Origin: an uncultured Bacilli bacterium
Lineage (GTDB): Bacteria; Bacillota_I; Bacilli_A; RF39; UBA660
Reading direction: 5' to 3'
Assembly: GCA_947623645.1 (NCBI GenBank)
Contig: CANQHK010000007.1
Location: 1-22,215, forward strand
Length of the DNA stretch: 22,215 bases
In this document: positions 1 to 7,551 of the stretch, piece by piece
Layout: every line of letters starts with the position of its first letter
Numbering within the stretch: position 1 is the stretch's first letter
Made by a program: the position numbers and the translations under genes
Notes under the pieces: model-generated
Databases searched by the model: none
What the model saw: only the letters and a program-made list of their open reading frames with translations
Told to the model about the DNA's origin: nothing

Positions 1-1
1 A

Positions 2-550
2 TATAAAACGGGAATCGGAGCAAGTACTCAAAATGCAGAAGGAACTACAGATACTTGTGAAAGTCAAGATAATCAATATAATAGTGAAAATGGACAAGCA
101 GCAAGTACCACTGGAAATATCACAGGAATTTATGATATGGTTGGAGGAGCATGGGAATATGTCATGGGAGTATTAGCAGATGATGAAGGTGCACCAAGAA
201 GTGGAAAAAACGATTCCGAAAATTCTGGATTCAACGGAAAATTAAATGATAATACGGATTATTCAGGTGAAATTGATTTCCCAGATGCCAAGTATTATGA
301 TTTATATACAACAGATTTAAATACATCATGTACAACGAATAAAGAATGTTATGGACATGCTTTATCAGAAACCTCAGAATGGTATAATGATTTGGCCTAC
401 TTTGTTTTTCCCAGTTACCCTTGGTTCGAACGTGGCGGGGGCTGCAGCGATCCTTCGAGAACAGGCATATTCCACAGTGGCAGCCACTATGGCAGTGCGA
501 CCAACAACTATTCTTCCCGTGCTACTCTTGTACCAATTTCAAACAATTAA
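2..550 (+). CDS. FGE-sulfatase / C-type-lectin-fold variable surface protein, 5' truncated
   Basis: The reading frame is open from base 2 to a TAA at 548-550, so only the C-terminal 182 residues are in the window. The visible segment GNITGIYDMVGGAWEYVMG matches the signature of the formylglycine-generating enzyme/sulfatase-modifying fold (GN.xG.YDM.GNVWEW). The end, WFERGG...YSSRATLV, matches that family's C-terminal RGG...R...FR block. Known members with this architecture in gut Firmicutes are often ligand-binding targets of diversity-generating retroelements rather than enzymes. Catalytic cysteines of true FGE are not recognisable here. Bases 421-530, coding the C-terminal loops, have 61 G/C of 110, against 40 of 110 for bases 181-290. 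The N-terminus, any signal peptide or pilin leader, and any reverse transcriptase would be outside the window. The fold is fairly secure; the biological role is not. Confidence 0.72.
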   Translation, partial: YKTGIGASTQNAEGTTDTCESQDNQYNSENGQAASTTGNITGIYDMVGGAWEYVMGVLADDEGAPRSGKNDSENSGFNGKLNDNTDYSGEIDFPDAKYYDLYTTDLNTSCTTNKECYGHALSETSEWYNDLAYFVFPSYPWFERGGGCSDPSRTGIFHSGSHYGSATNNYSSRATLVPISNN

Positions 551-557
551 AAAAAAT

Positions 558-592
558 GCTCATGAAGTCTAATCTAGATATCATGAGCTTTT
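558..592 (+). terminator. Rho-independent terminator after the lectin-fold gene
   Basis: A perfect 8-bp stem, GCTCATGA (558-565) with TCATGAGC (581-588), is followed by TTTT. It starts 8 bases after the stop codon. The T-run is short, so termination may be partial. Confidence 0.6.
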
Positions 593-722
593 AAATTATA
601 AATGTAAATCTATGTAAAATTTTCGTAAAGTTATTGTAAAACGTTGTTGCATTTTAGGGACATCGTAGATGGAGTAATTTACCAATCCGACTATGAAGAA
701 CAGTGTATTTGCTTTATTTTAG

Positions 723-878
723 GGAAACGCCAACTTTGTTTCCTCTAGTGGCCCTTGATTCTTTCGTGGCGGGAACTACGAAGCTTCTTCGAATGCAGGT
801 GTCTTCCATTTCAGCAGCGTCAATGGCTCTCCGGGCGGTGGTGGCCTTTCTTCCCGTGCGGTTTTTGTCACTCTTTAC
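723..878 (+). pseudogene. Start-less C-terminal cassette of the same FGE/C-type-lectin module
   Basis: In the frame running from 723 the sequence reads GNANFVSSSGP, a stop (TGA 756-758), then FFRGGNYEASSNAGVF, HFSSVNGSP, GGGG and LSSRAVFV. This aligns codon for codon with the end of the upstream gene (AYFVFPSYPWFERGG ... TGIFHSGSHYG ... YSSRATLV), apart from one extra codon in the last loop. The in-frame TGA falls where the upstream copy has the conserved Trp (TGG). An in-frame TAG (720-722) precedes the cassette, and no start codon or ribosome-binding site serves it. Framework positions (RGG, SSRA, PxF) are kept while loop codons differ, as expected of a diversified ligand-binding module. 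GC is 63 of 110 over 751-860, far above the flanks. It could be a decayed duplicate, a silent recombination donor, or a remnant of a retroelement target. Confidence 0.62.
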
Positions 879-1032
879 TACATGATTAGGTTTATCTTCA
901 CCCTATATTTAGTATTTACGGATACTTTGGTGTGTTTATTGTAGAGATTAAATGACTTTTTTGTTCCATCAAAGAAAAACTTAAATAGTAATGCATGATT
1001 CATAATGAAAATGAATACTAAGTTATTGTGAG

Positions 1033-1070
1033 AACAGCTCTTCTTGTTTTACGGGTAGAGTTGTTTTTTT
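1033..1070 (+). terminator. Strong Rho-independent terminator
   Basis: AACAGCTCT (1033-1041) pairs with AGAGTTGTT (1057-1065) through nine pairs, one of them G-U. The T-run extends to 1070. It closes whatever transcript crosses the start-less lectin cassette, suggesting that the region is or once was transcribed. Confidence 0.7.
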
Positions 1071-1344
1071 GAAGAAAAATATGAGTAAGATTTTTTGAAA
1101 TTAAAGAAAGAAAACTCTAATTGTTTGTATTTGTTTCATAGTGGTAAATTCTATATTTTTATTGCAGAAGATGCTGATACTATTAATCGTAAGAAAAATA
1201 AAATTTAAAGATATTTCAAAATTAGATGATTTTTTTTATAAGATAATGAAACTTATAAGTAATGATTTTTCTTCAATGTTTTAGAGATGTTTATAAGGAG
1301 AAAATGAAGATTTCTTCTTTTTTTTTGAAATCTTCTAAATTTTC

Positions 1345-1373
1345 TGGCCAAAACTAAAAAAGTATGTTATACT
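1345..1373 (+). promoter_or_regulatory. Sigma-A-type promoter of the 1398-5440 operon
   Basis: TGGCCA (1345-1350, 4 of 6 to TTGACA) is followed after 17 bp by TATACT (1368-1373). The -10 is preceded by TGT, making it an extended -10. The same TATG(G/T)TATACT core occurs before der and ftsY. Confidence 0.65.
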
Positions 1374-1397
1374 GTAAGAGAATAGGAAGTGAACAAG

Positions 1398-2957
1398 ATG
1401 CCAAGTTCAAAGTTAGAAAAAGATTTGCCAATGATTGAACAACATTGGAATAGTTTTTTGTCTTATGTTAAACAGGATTTGAGAAATTGTCGAAGAGAAC
1501 ACACAGATGTTGTCATTTCTCTAAGGGAGATTGAGAGAACGAAGAAGATTGTTGAATATAGTAAAAAAGATATTCGTTTTTTGATTTCCCATAAAGAAAG
1601 TATTTTGAAAGTTGCTAATGGTTTGGAACAAAAAATTGCTATTTTGGAGGCTTTTTATAAAAGAAGCAATTTGGATAATGCGATTGCTTTAAGAACATTT
1701 CAGGAAGTCTTAGGTGCTGAAGAATTGCAACAAGTTCTTGATAAAACTTCTTTTTTGAAAGAGAAGGAAGGTTTGTTATCAGAATCTATTGAACGACTTC
1801 ATCAACTTGTTAATAATGAACTTTTTAATAAAAGTTTTATTTTAGAATTATGTAATAAACATAAGGTTCCAGAGAATGTTCAAATTTCTGTTTTACTTTA
1901 TCCGATTGTGAAAACTTTGAAGAAAGATCCTGTTCTAAAAAAAGAAACGGCTGCTGATAAGAAAAATCTTCCAGAAGAAGAGATTCAATCTGTTGTTGTT
2001 ATTCCAACAAATGGAGTAAAGAAAGAAGAGATTAGCGTTGTCAATTTCGAAGAAGATTATGCTCAATTAAAAAATCATTATGAACAATTTAAAGATGTTA
2101 CGAATCCTCTTTTAAATCAATATTATCAAATTTTAAATGAAATGAAGACGACAGAGTTTCAATATTATAAAGCCTTTTGTTCTCTTCCAGAAGAGGAAAG
2201 ACAATCTGCTTTAGAAACTAATGAAGACCAAGTTTATAAAGAAGCAATGTCCAAAATTTTGGCAATTCAAATTTTTGATATAAAGAGTGAATTAGAAGAA
2301 TTACTTCAGACGATTCCTCATCATGATTTTCTTGATAAAACAGAGATTGAATTATTAGAAGAATATGTTCGGGAATTTGAAAGTCTTTGTAAGAAACTTG
2401 CAGTAGTAGATAAAGAGATTGCAGATATACGAAAAGAAATTTTAGAAACAGATAATTCCAAAGTATTCTTTTTAACGGATGCGGATAAAAAACCATTTTT
2501 TCCAGATATTATACAAAAAAAAGGTTATCAAACAGGATTTTTTAACATCGTTCAAAAGGCTCAAGAAGGACTTCTTCAAAATAAACAAAGAGCCAATATT
2601 ATGCCTTTAGAAATTCATGATAAAGAATTCCGAGAAAAATGTGATCGTACTGTTTTTTCTGTAAGAAATAATAAAGTGATCGTATCCTATATTAAGCTCC
2701 ATACAGAAAATGATTTGCATAATGATGGAGGAATTATGATTTTAACTGCATGTCCAATTAATCCGAATACGATTCAAGAAAATACAGAAAAAGTTATTCG
2801 TGAAAATGCAGAAAAAATTGTTCAAGAAATTGAACTTATTGAAAAAGGAGATCCTCAAGAGATGGATGCCCAAACACTTCTTAGAGATATCCTTATAGTA
2901 ACGGCAGAGGATTCTATAGAAGAAGGTGGAAAAAATGCAAGCAACAGAACTAAATGA
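1398..2957 (+). CDS. Unknown coiled-coil protein, first gene of a four-gene unit
   Basis: The protein has 519 residues and I do not recognise its family. The start is the ATG at 1398, placed after AGGAAGTG (1384-1391). A GTG at 1389 in the same frame would sit almost on that Shine-Dalgarno. Residues 1 to about 150 are Lys/Glu-rich and helical with coiled-coil character. A charged linker follows (about 175-215), then a second helical part to about residue 355. The C-terminal third (about 355-480) is mixed alpha/beta with hydrophobic strand-like stretches such as NNKVIVSYIKL and GGIMILTAC. No signal peptide or membrane segment is seen, so it is probably cytoplasmic. Its last 23 bases overlap the next gene, which indicates co-transcription and probably coupled translation. 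The long helical N-terminus resembles in style that of the 664-residue protein downstream, but I see no clear paralogy. Confidence 0.8.
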   Translation: MPSSKLEKDLPMIEQHWNSFLSYVKQDLRNCRREHTDVVISLREIERTKKIVEYSKKDIRFLISHKESILKVANGLEQKIAILEAFYKRSNLDNAIALRTFQEVLGAEELQQVLDKTSFLKEKEGLLSESIERLHQLVNNELFNKSFILELCNKHKVPENVQISVLLYPIVKTLKKDPVLKKETAADKKNLPEEEIQSVVVIPTNGVKKEEISVVNFEEDYAQLKNHYEQFKDVTNPLLNQYYQILNEMKTTEFQYYKAFCSLPEEERQSALETNEDQVYKEAMSKILAIQIFDIKSELEELLQTIPHHDFLDKTEIELLEEYVREFESLCKKLAVVDKEIADIRKEILETDNSKVFFLTDADKKPFFPDIIQKKGYQTGFFNIVQKAQEGLLQNKQRANIMPLEIHDKEFREKCDRTVFSVRNNKVIVSYIKLHTENDLHNDGGIMILTACPINPNTIQENTEKVIRENAEKIVQEIELIEKGDPQEMDAQTLLRDILIVTAEDSIEEGGKNASNRTK

Positions 2958-3141
2958 TATGTTTCAAAATATACGAGGAGTTGTTTATAAACTAATTCAA
3001 GAAAAAAATGTAGATGTTGATGAACTAGCATTTTCTCTTGGAATTGGAAGAGAAGCTTTCATTCGAAATTTTTCAGCTCGCATTGACGATTTTACTTTTT
3101 ATCTTCAAACATTAAGCTTATTAGAACATTGGGAGGGATAG
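2935..3141 (+). CDS. Small HTH-like protein, 68 residues
   Basis: The start is ATG 2935, placed 5 bases after AGAAGGTGG (2921-2929). The in-frame GTG at 2926 lies inside that ribosome-binding site and is unlikely to be used. The segment VDELAFSLGIGREAFIRNF has the spacing of a helix-turn-helix of the XRE/Cro type (helix, SLGI turn, recognition helix). The protein is mostly alpha-helical and consists of little more than this domain. It overlaps the end of the 519-residue gene by 23 bases and stops 2 bases before the start of the 664-residue gene, so it belongs to the same operon. It could be a DNA-binding regulator of the operon or a structural adaptor. The HTH reading is an inference from pattern alone. 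Confidence 0.7.
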   Translation: MQATELNDMFQNIRGVVYKLIQEKNVDVDELAFSLGIGREAFIRNFSARIDDFTFYLQTLSLLEHWEG

Positions 3142-3143
3142 AG

Positions 3144-5138
3144 ATGACGACATTAGATGCATTAAATGGAAGAATTTTAGAATTAAATGAAAAACTAAAG
3201 CAATTATATGATGCCAAAATATCAGAAGAAAAAAAGATGAGTGAAGAACTTTCTATAATTGAAGAATGCAAACGAGTTATTGGCGATGAGGATAAACTCA
3301 TTCATTATGATTTTAAAGGTGCTGTTGAACTTTTGGATAAGTATGAAAATGGTATTGATAATCTTATGAAAATTATTTCTGATATTCAAAATGCATTATC
3401 TGTTCGTCAAGAATTAAAACTTAATGTCGATGACCTTCCATTAGCAGAAAATCAACTTTTTACATTATCTAAATTTATGGATTCTTTATTAAGAATTAAG
3501 AAAAAGTTGGAAGAAAAAAGAAAAGAATTAGAGATTGCTCCTAAAGAAGAAGAAACCGTTGGAAAACTAGAAGAATTAAAACGGGTATTAGAGGGAAATG
3601 GTCGTAAAAAATATGTTACAGAGGGAATGTTTTCAACCTTTTATAATGAATTTGATGTTCGAGGACTTCCTTTAGATGATGTATCGATGTTATTAGATGA
3701 TTTTTATCAAACTAGAAATATTTCCATGAAAGTTTCTAAAGAAAAAGTGGATATTGGAAATGTTGTTCAGCTATTCCGAGAGTATTTTAACGATGATAAT
3801 ATGCGCTATTTTAAGAAGTTACTTGTCGATCATACTGAAGAAGTGGAACGAGATATTGATCTTAGTAGTGCACAAGAAGTTTTAGAATGGTTTAAAGAAA
3901 AAGAACTTTTAAATAAATTCATGCGAAATACTTTATTTAAAATCGTCGTTTATGGAAATGTTGATTATATTCGAGATATTTATAGTAAGATTGTGGACTC
4001 TGAAGGAAATATTGATGATGTTTATTTTAAAGATGATTTAGCAACGATTTGGGTTAAAGAAAATTCTTCATTAAAAAGAGCTCCACATGCTTTTCGAACA
4101 TCTAGAGGAAAAAGTACTAAAAGTTCATCGAATACTTTATTTAGAAGTTGTCATTCTATTGATTATAATGAGTTTATTAAGAATGTACAAACGTTACAAA
4201 AATATAGAGATATTTTGGATGAAAACTTGGATGTCGATGATATAGGAGCTAATGTTCACGTAACAACTTTACCAAATTGGATTCTTGAAAAAAATCTTTC
4301 TTTGTGTAACTTGTTTGGAATGGGAACGGTTTCTAAAGTTGCTCTTTCTTGTATTGATCGAGGAAATATTGAAGATAAAATTCATCTTGCTATTGAACTT
4401 GGTTTATTTAATCCTCCAAGAAGTCAAAAATTTTTGGAAATGGATAAAAATATTGTAAAAAATGATGTATTTTTACAGAAAAATAATGATGAAAAAGTAT
4501 ATAATCAAAGTATTCGAAATTATTTTCAACGGTTTTCAAGTGTGTTGGCCTTTAAAAGCATTAATGAGTATGCCTATTTAACATATAAGTTGTCTACTTT
4601 GGGATATGAGGATTTCTATAATGAATTTTTCTCGAATCATCGAGCTGGTGCTGCAAGTGCAGAAATCTTTTCCAATGTAGAATGGGAGATGATCTCTGAT
4701 CGAGAAAGAATGAATGAATTTGTTTCAGAGAAATTTATGACCGATTGGTATAGCGAATTGATTCCTCATTATGATGAATATGATATGGCCATTAGTGATG
4801 CTGTAGAAACGAAAACAATCGATGATGAAAATCCTTATTTCGATGAAAGTATTTTAGCAGAACCACTTCTTCAAGAAATGGAAGCAAAATATAGTGTTAT
4901 TGATTTGGTTGAACAAAATGGAGAGATTGTTGAACAGAAAAATCCTTATGTATACCTTATTGGAGATGTGCTTATTTCTCGTTATAAAGTTTTGAGAAAT
5001 GTTTCTATTTTAAAAACTTTGTACTCTTCTTTGAAAAAAGAAATGTTAATTACTTCCATTGTTCGAAATTCATTTTTAGATTCGAATGCTTTTCAAACTA
5101 TTCAAAATGAAGTAAAGGAGATGAGTAGGGCACGATGA
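3144..5138 (+). CDS. Unknown 664-residue helical protein
   Basis: I do not recognise this family. The start ATG 3144 follows GGGAGGGA (3131-3138) by 5 bases. A TTG at 3129 in frame lacks a suitable site. Residues 1 to about 45 and 100 to about 165 are heptad-like, Lys/Glu-rich coiled coil. The middle and C-terminal parts are a succession of short amphipathic helices (for example EVLEWFKEKELLNKFM and WILEKNLSLCNLFGMG) that look like helical repeats. A low-complexity Ser/Lys/Arg patch (RTSRGKSTKSSSN) near residues 320-332 looks like a flexible loop. There is no signal peptide, membrane segment or nucleotide-binding motif. The stop TGA overlaps the next start as ATGA, so the two are translationally coupled. 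A scaffold or multi-protein assembly role is conceivable but unsupported. Confidence 0.8.
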   Translation: MTTLDALNGRILELNEKLKQLYDAKISEEKKMSEELSIIEECKRVIGDEDKLIHYDFKGAVELLDKYENGIDNLMKIISDIQNALSVRQELKLNVDDLPLAENQLFTLSKFMDSLLRIKKKLEEKRKELEIAPKEEETVGKLEELKRVLEGNGRKKYVTEGMFSTFYNEFDVRGLPLDDVSMLLDDFYQTRNISMKVSKEKVDIGNVVQLFREYFNDDNMRYFKKLLVDHTEEVERDIDLSSAQEVLEWFKEKELLNKFMRNTLFKIVVYGNVDYIRDIYSKIVDSEGNIDDVYFKDDLATIWVKENSSLKRAPHAFRTSRGKSTKSSSNTLFRSCHSIDYNEFIKNVQTLQKYRDILDENLDVDDIGANVHVTTLPNWILEKNLSLCNLFGMGTVSKVALSCIDRGNIEDKIHLAIELGLFNPPRSQKFLEMDKNIVKNDVFLQKNNDEKVYNQSIRNYFQRFSSVLAFKSINEYAYLTYKLSTLGYEDFYNEFFSNHRAGAASAEIFSNVEWEMISDRERMNEFVSEKFMTDWYSELIPHYDEYDMAISDAVETKTIDDENPYFDESILAEPLLQEMEAKYSVIDLVEQNGEIVEQKNPYVYLIGDVLISRYKVLRNVSILKTLYSSLKKEMLITSIVRNSFLDSNAFQTIQNEVKEMSRAR

Positions 5139-5440
5139 ATTATTTAAAAGAGTATAATATTACAAATGAACAAATTCGCAATATTAAAAAAGTGATTCAA
5201 GAAAGAGATTTAAATATTGATGTGTTTTTGTATGATCCAGAAGAAATTACAGCAATTTTAAATTTGTTTACAGCAATTGGAGTGAAAAATATTTACAATT
5301 TGATTATTACTTGCCCAACGATGTTCTCAAATACTGTTAAGAGTATTCAAAGAAAAATTGAAAAGTTTGGAAATCATCAGGAACTTGCTAGACTTCTTAA
5401 TGAAGATGCTTCTAATTTACATCTTTTAGGACTTCTATAA
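5135..5440 (+). CDS. Unknown small helical protein with mTERF-like look
   Basis: A 101-residue protein starting within the ATGA overlap of the preceding gene. Its centre, IGVKNIYNLIITCPTMFSN, has the look of mTERF-type helical repeats (a helix ending in LG, a second helix, then a P-x-hydrophobic turn). That likeness is by eye only, and mTERF proteins are chiefly eukaryotic. The protein ends LLGLL, and the stop codon lies inside the operon's terminator hairpin, so this is the last gene of the unit that starts at 1398. No export signal or cofactor motif is present. An independent helical repeat family is the alternative. Confidence 0.7.
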   Translation: MNYLKEYNITNEQIRNIKKVIQERDLNIDVFLYDPEEITAILNLFTAIGVKNIYNLIITCPTMFSNTVKSIQRKIEKFGNHQELARLLNEDASNLHLLGLL

Positions 5441-5451
5441 GAAGTCTTTTT
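5430..5451 (+). terminator. Terminator overlapping the stop codon
   Basis: GACTTCT (5430-5436), loop ATA, AGAAGTC (5440-5446), then TTTTT. The stop codon TAA (5438-5440) sits in the loop and first stem base, so ribosomes finishing translation would cover the hairpin. Confidence 0.8.
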
Positions 5452-5454
5452 CTA

Positions 5455-5485
5455 TTGGCACCAGGAAATTTTGTTTTCATACAAT
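5455..5485 (+). promoter_or_regulatory. Possible promoter for the 149-residue gene
   Basis: TTGGCA (5455-5460) and TACAAT (5480-5485) each match consensus at 5 of 6, but the 19-bp spacer is long. The predicted start of transcription would fall almost on the ribosome-binding site, so this call is weak. Confidence 0.35.
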
Positions 5486-5501
5486 ATTTTAGGTGGTAGG
5501 A

Positions 5502-5951
5502 ATGAAGATTGATTGGATGGATGAGGAACATTTCACAATCTATTATTTTCTTGTTTTTGATGATATTTTAGAATATGATATTCAAGATTTAAAAACGTTT
5601 CTTCAGGTTTTAGTTCTTCGACTTCGAAAAAAATATCATTTGAAAGTAGAAGGATACTATCACTTAGATGTTTATATTAAGAAAATTCTTATTTTAGAAT
5701 TTGAAAAAATCGATGATTACGAGGATGAAGTGGATTTAAATATTGTTATTCATAAGAAGACTCCTGTTCTTGTAAAATTCTCTGATTTTTTTCTTGTGCC
5801 GGGACATAAATATTTTTATGATCATCAATTTTATTTGCCTATCGAAGAGGTTTCTTATGAAAAGTATGTGGAATTTTTTGAGGTTATCTATGGAAAAGAA
5901 GCAAACCGAGTTCTTACAGAGGGAATTCTAATGGATGCCTATACAGAATAG
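5502..5951 (+). CDS. Unknown acidic 149-residue protein
   Basis: The start ATG 5502 follows AGGTGG (5491-5496) by 5 bases. The in-frame GTG at 5493 is inside that site. The protein is rich in Asp, Glu, Tyr and Phe, with alternating hydrophobic stretches (for example LILEFEKI and LNIVIHKK) that suggest a beta-rich or mixed fold in the cytoplasm. No known motif, signal peptide or membrane segment is visible. It lies alone between the terminator of the upstream unit and the der promoter, so it probably forms a single-gene transcript. I cannot assign a function. Its acidic, aromatic-rich make-up resembles the 178-residue protein at 17896, but I could not align the two. Confidence 0.72.
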   Translation: MKIDWMDEEHFTIYYFLVFDDILEYDIQDLKTFLQVLVLRLRKKYHLKVEGYYHLDVYIKKILILEFEKIDDYEDEVDLNIVIHKKTPVLVKFSDFFLVPGHKYFYDHQFYLPIEEVSYEKYVEFFEVIYGKEANRVLTEGILMDAYTE

Positions 5952-5980
5952 TTTACAAAAAATGTTCTTTATGGTATACT
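5952..5980 (+). promoter_or_regulatory. Strong sigma-A promoter of der
   Basis: TTTACA (5952-5957), a 17-bp spacer, and TATACT (5975-5980) preceded by TGG (extended -10). It begins one base after the stop codon of the upstream gene. Confidence 0.85.
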
Positions 5981-6007
5981 GTTGGCAGTTTGAAAGAAGG
6001 AGATATT

Positions 6008-7312
6008 ATGAAATTACCTACTGTTTCTTTAGTCGGACGGCCGAATGTTGGAAAAAGTACGATTTTTAATCGACTTGTTGGTAAAAAACTTTCTATTATA
6101 GAAGATACTCCGGGTGTTACAAGAGACCGAATTTATGCAGATGCAAGTTATGGAAATTATCGTTTTCATTTGATCGATACGGGTGGTATTGATATGGGCG
6201 AAGATGATTTCAAAGAGGAAATCAAGGTTCAAGCAGAAATTGCTATTTCGGAAAGTGACGTTGTATTATTTGTTGTTGATGGAAGAGAAGGATTAACAAG
6301 TAATGATCTTTTGGCTCGAGATATTTTGAGAAAAAGTAAAAAGAGAGTTCTTGTTGTTATTAATAAAGTCGATACCAAAGAAAGTAAAGACCATCTTTAT
6401 GATTTTTATGAATTGGGTTTTGAGGAATATTTTCCTGTTTCGGGAGAACATAATATCGGTTTTGTAGAACTTTTGGATTCGGTTGTTCGGGATTTTCATG
6501 ATTCTCAAGAGGAAGAAGATACGCGACTTAAGATTTCGATTATTGGACGTCCGAATGTTGGAAAAAGTAGTTTGGTGAATGCTCTTTTGAATGAAGAAAG
6601 AACGATTGTAAGTTCCCATGCTGGTACTACTCGAGATGCTGTAGATACGGTTTTTACTTATGAACATCAAGAGTATGTTTTAATTGATACTGCCGGAATG
6701 CGTAAAAAAGGAAAAGTTTTTGAAAATCTTGCAAAGTATAGTCTTTTAAGAAGTTTGCAAGCAATCGATCGTAGTGATATTTGCCTTCTTGTTTTGAATG
6801 CTGAAGAAGGGATTCTTGAACAGGACAAGCATATTGCAGGTTTTGCCTTAGAAAAAGGAAAAGGAATTATACTTGTTGTTAATAAATGGGATACGGTAGA
6901 AAATAAAGATACGGTAGAATATACGAAGAAAATTCGAAATGAATTTCAGTTTTTGAGTTATGCTCCTGTTGTATTTGTTTCTGCTCTTACGAAAAAAAGA
7001 ATTCATACTTTAATGCCAGAAGTTCTTAAAGTAGAAAAAAATATTTCTAGGGAAATTAAAACGAGCGTTTTGAACGAAGTTGTTGAAGAGGCTTACCGCT
7101 TGAAGCTTCCTCCTTCTTATAAAGGAAAAAGATTGAAAATATATTTTGTTTATCAAAAGAGTACCAAACCTCCTAAATTTGTTTTTCAAGTTAATGATAA
7201 GGGACTTGTTCATTTTTCTTACGAACGTTATTTGGAAAATAAATTACGAGAAAATTTTGATTTTGAGGGAACTCCATTGGAAATAAAATTTAAAAATAAA
7301 GGAGAAGAGTAA
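6008..7312 (+). CDS. der: Ribosome biogenesis GTPase Der (EngA)
   Basis: Der is an essential GTPase with two tandem G domains and a C-terminal KH-like domain, acting in late 50S subunit assembly. Both G1 loops read GRPNVGKS, at residues 10-17 and about 180-187. G3 motifs DTGG and DTAG and the G4 motifs NKVD and NKWD are present. The C-terminus ends in a Lys-rich segment after the KH-like domain (from about residue 350). The length of 434 residues is normal for the family. The start is ATG 6008 with AGAAGGAG just upstream; a TTG at 5990 is in frame but unnecessary. In B. subtilis der is followed by gpsA and then spoIVA-hbs. Here the gpsA position holds other genes, while spoIVA and hbs still follow. 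Identification is secure. Confidence 0.97.
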   Translation: MKLPTVSLVGRPNVGKSTIFNRLVGKKLSIIEDTPGVTRDRIYADASYGNYRFHLIDTGGIDMGEDDFKEEIKVQAEIAISESDVVLFVVDGREGLTSNDLLARDILRKSKKRVLVVINKVDTKESKDHLYDFYELGFEEYFPVSGEHNIGFVELLDSVVRDFHDSQEEEDTRLKISIIGRPNVGKSSLVNALLNEERTIVSSHAGTTRDAVDTVFTYEHQEYVLIDTAGMRKKGKVFENLAKYSLLRSLQAIDRSDICLLVLNAEEGILEQDKHIAGFALEKGKGIILVVNKWDTVENKDTVEYTKKIRNEFQFLSYAPVVFVSALTKKRIHTLMPEVLKVEKNISREIKTSVLNEVVEEAYRLKLPPSYKGKRLKIYFVYQKSTKPPKFVFQVNDKGLVHFSYERYLENKLRENFDFEGTPLEIKFKNKGEE

Positions 7313-7313
7313 T

Positions 7314-7541
7314 ATGTTTTTTAATCGTAAACTTAGTAAAGAAGAAGGAAAAAGAGCTTTGGAAAGTTTGGAAAGAGCGCAGAAGTTATTGGATGAGAGA
7401 TTGGAAAAAAATCAAATTGAAATGAAAGCTTATCAAGAACAATGCAAGGAATTTGGAAGAAGAAGAGAAAAGATTCGGAAGCAAGTAGGAGAAGAAGTTT
7501 ATCAAGAACTCACCTTTCAAGAATCCAATCTAAATTTTTAG
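7314..7541 (+). CDS. Small coiled-coil protein
   Basis: A 75-residue, highly charged protein that starts 2 bases after the der stop. Its ribosome-binding site AAGGAG lies in the end of der, so the two are co-transcribed and probably translationally coupled. Residues 8-65 form one long Lys/Glu/Arg-rich helix with heptad spacing (LSKEEGKRALESLERAQKLL and onward). There is no membrane segment or known motif. It may assist der or be an oligomeric structural peptide, but I do not recognise it. A terminator-like hairpin begins 11 bases after its stop codon. Confidence 0.7.
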   Translation: MFFNRKLSKEEGKRALESLERAQKLLDERLEKNQIEMKAYQEQCKEFGRRREKIRKQVGEEVYQELTFQESNLNF

Positions 7542-7551
7542 GGCAGAATAT

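Larger units (their letters stand above)
886..1397 (+). other. Gene-poor spacer between lectin cassettes and the unknown operon
   Basis: No convincing protein-coding gene is visible on either strand. The stretch holds a terminator (1033-1070), a possible 17-codon ORF with an internal inverted repeat (1304-1357), and the promoter of the following operon (1345-1373). The rest is AT-rich sequence with no structure I can name. Confidence 0.6.

Noticed and set aside
411..535. Cassette pair as a direct template/variable repeat of a retroelement
   Set aside because: Many differences involve non-adenine positions in both directions, so neither copy can be the template of the other.
351..572. 73-codon frame overlapping the lectin-fold gene
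   Set aside because: It is the +1 shadow of the real frame, which has family motifs and is open to the window edge.
756..758. TGA read as Trp (alternative genetic code)
   Set aside because: Genes such as spoIVA, der and ffh have TGG Trp codons and no internal TGA, and several genes end in TGA. The cassette is simply interrupted or silent.
703..885. 60-codon frame over the second lectin cassette
   Set aside because: It has no ribosome-binding site and its product lacks the family motifs; the homologous frame is the one with the RGG and SSRA motifs.
6029..6670. Minus-strand frames opposite der and other genes
   Set aside because: They are shadows of strongly supported + strand genes and have no starts with ribosome-binding sites.
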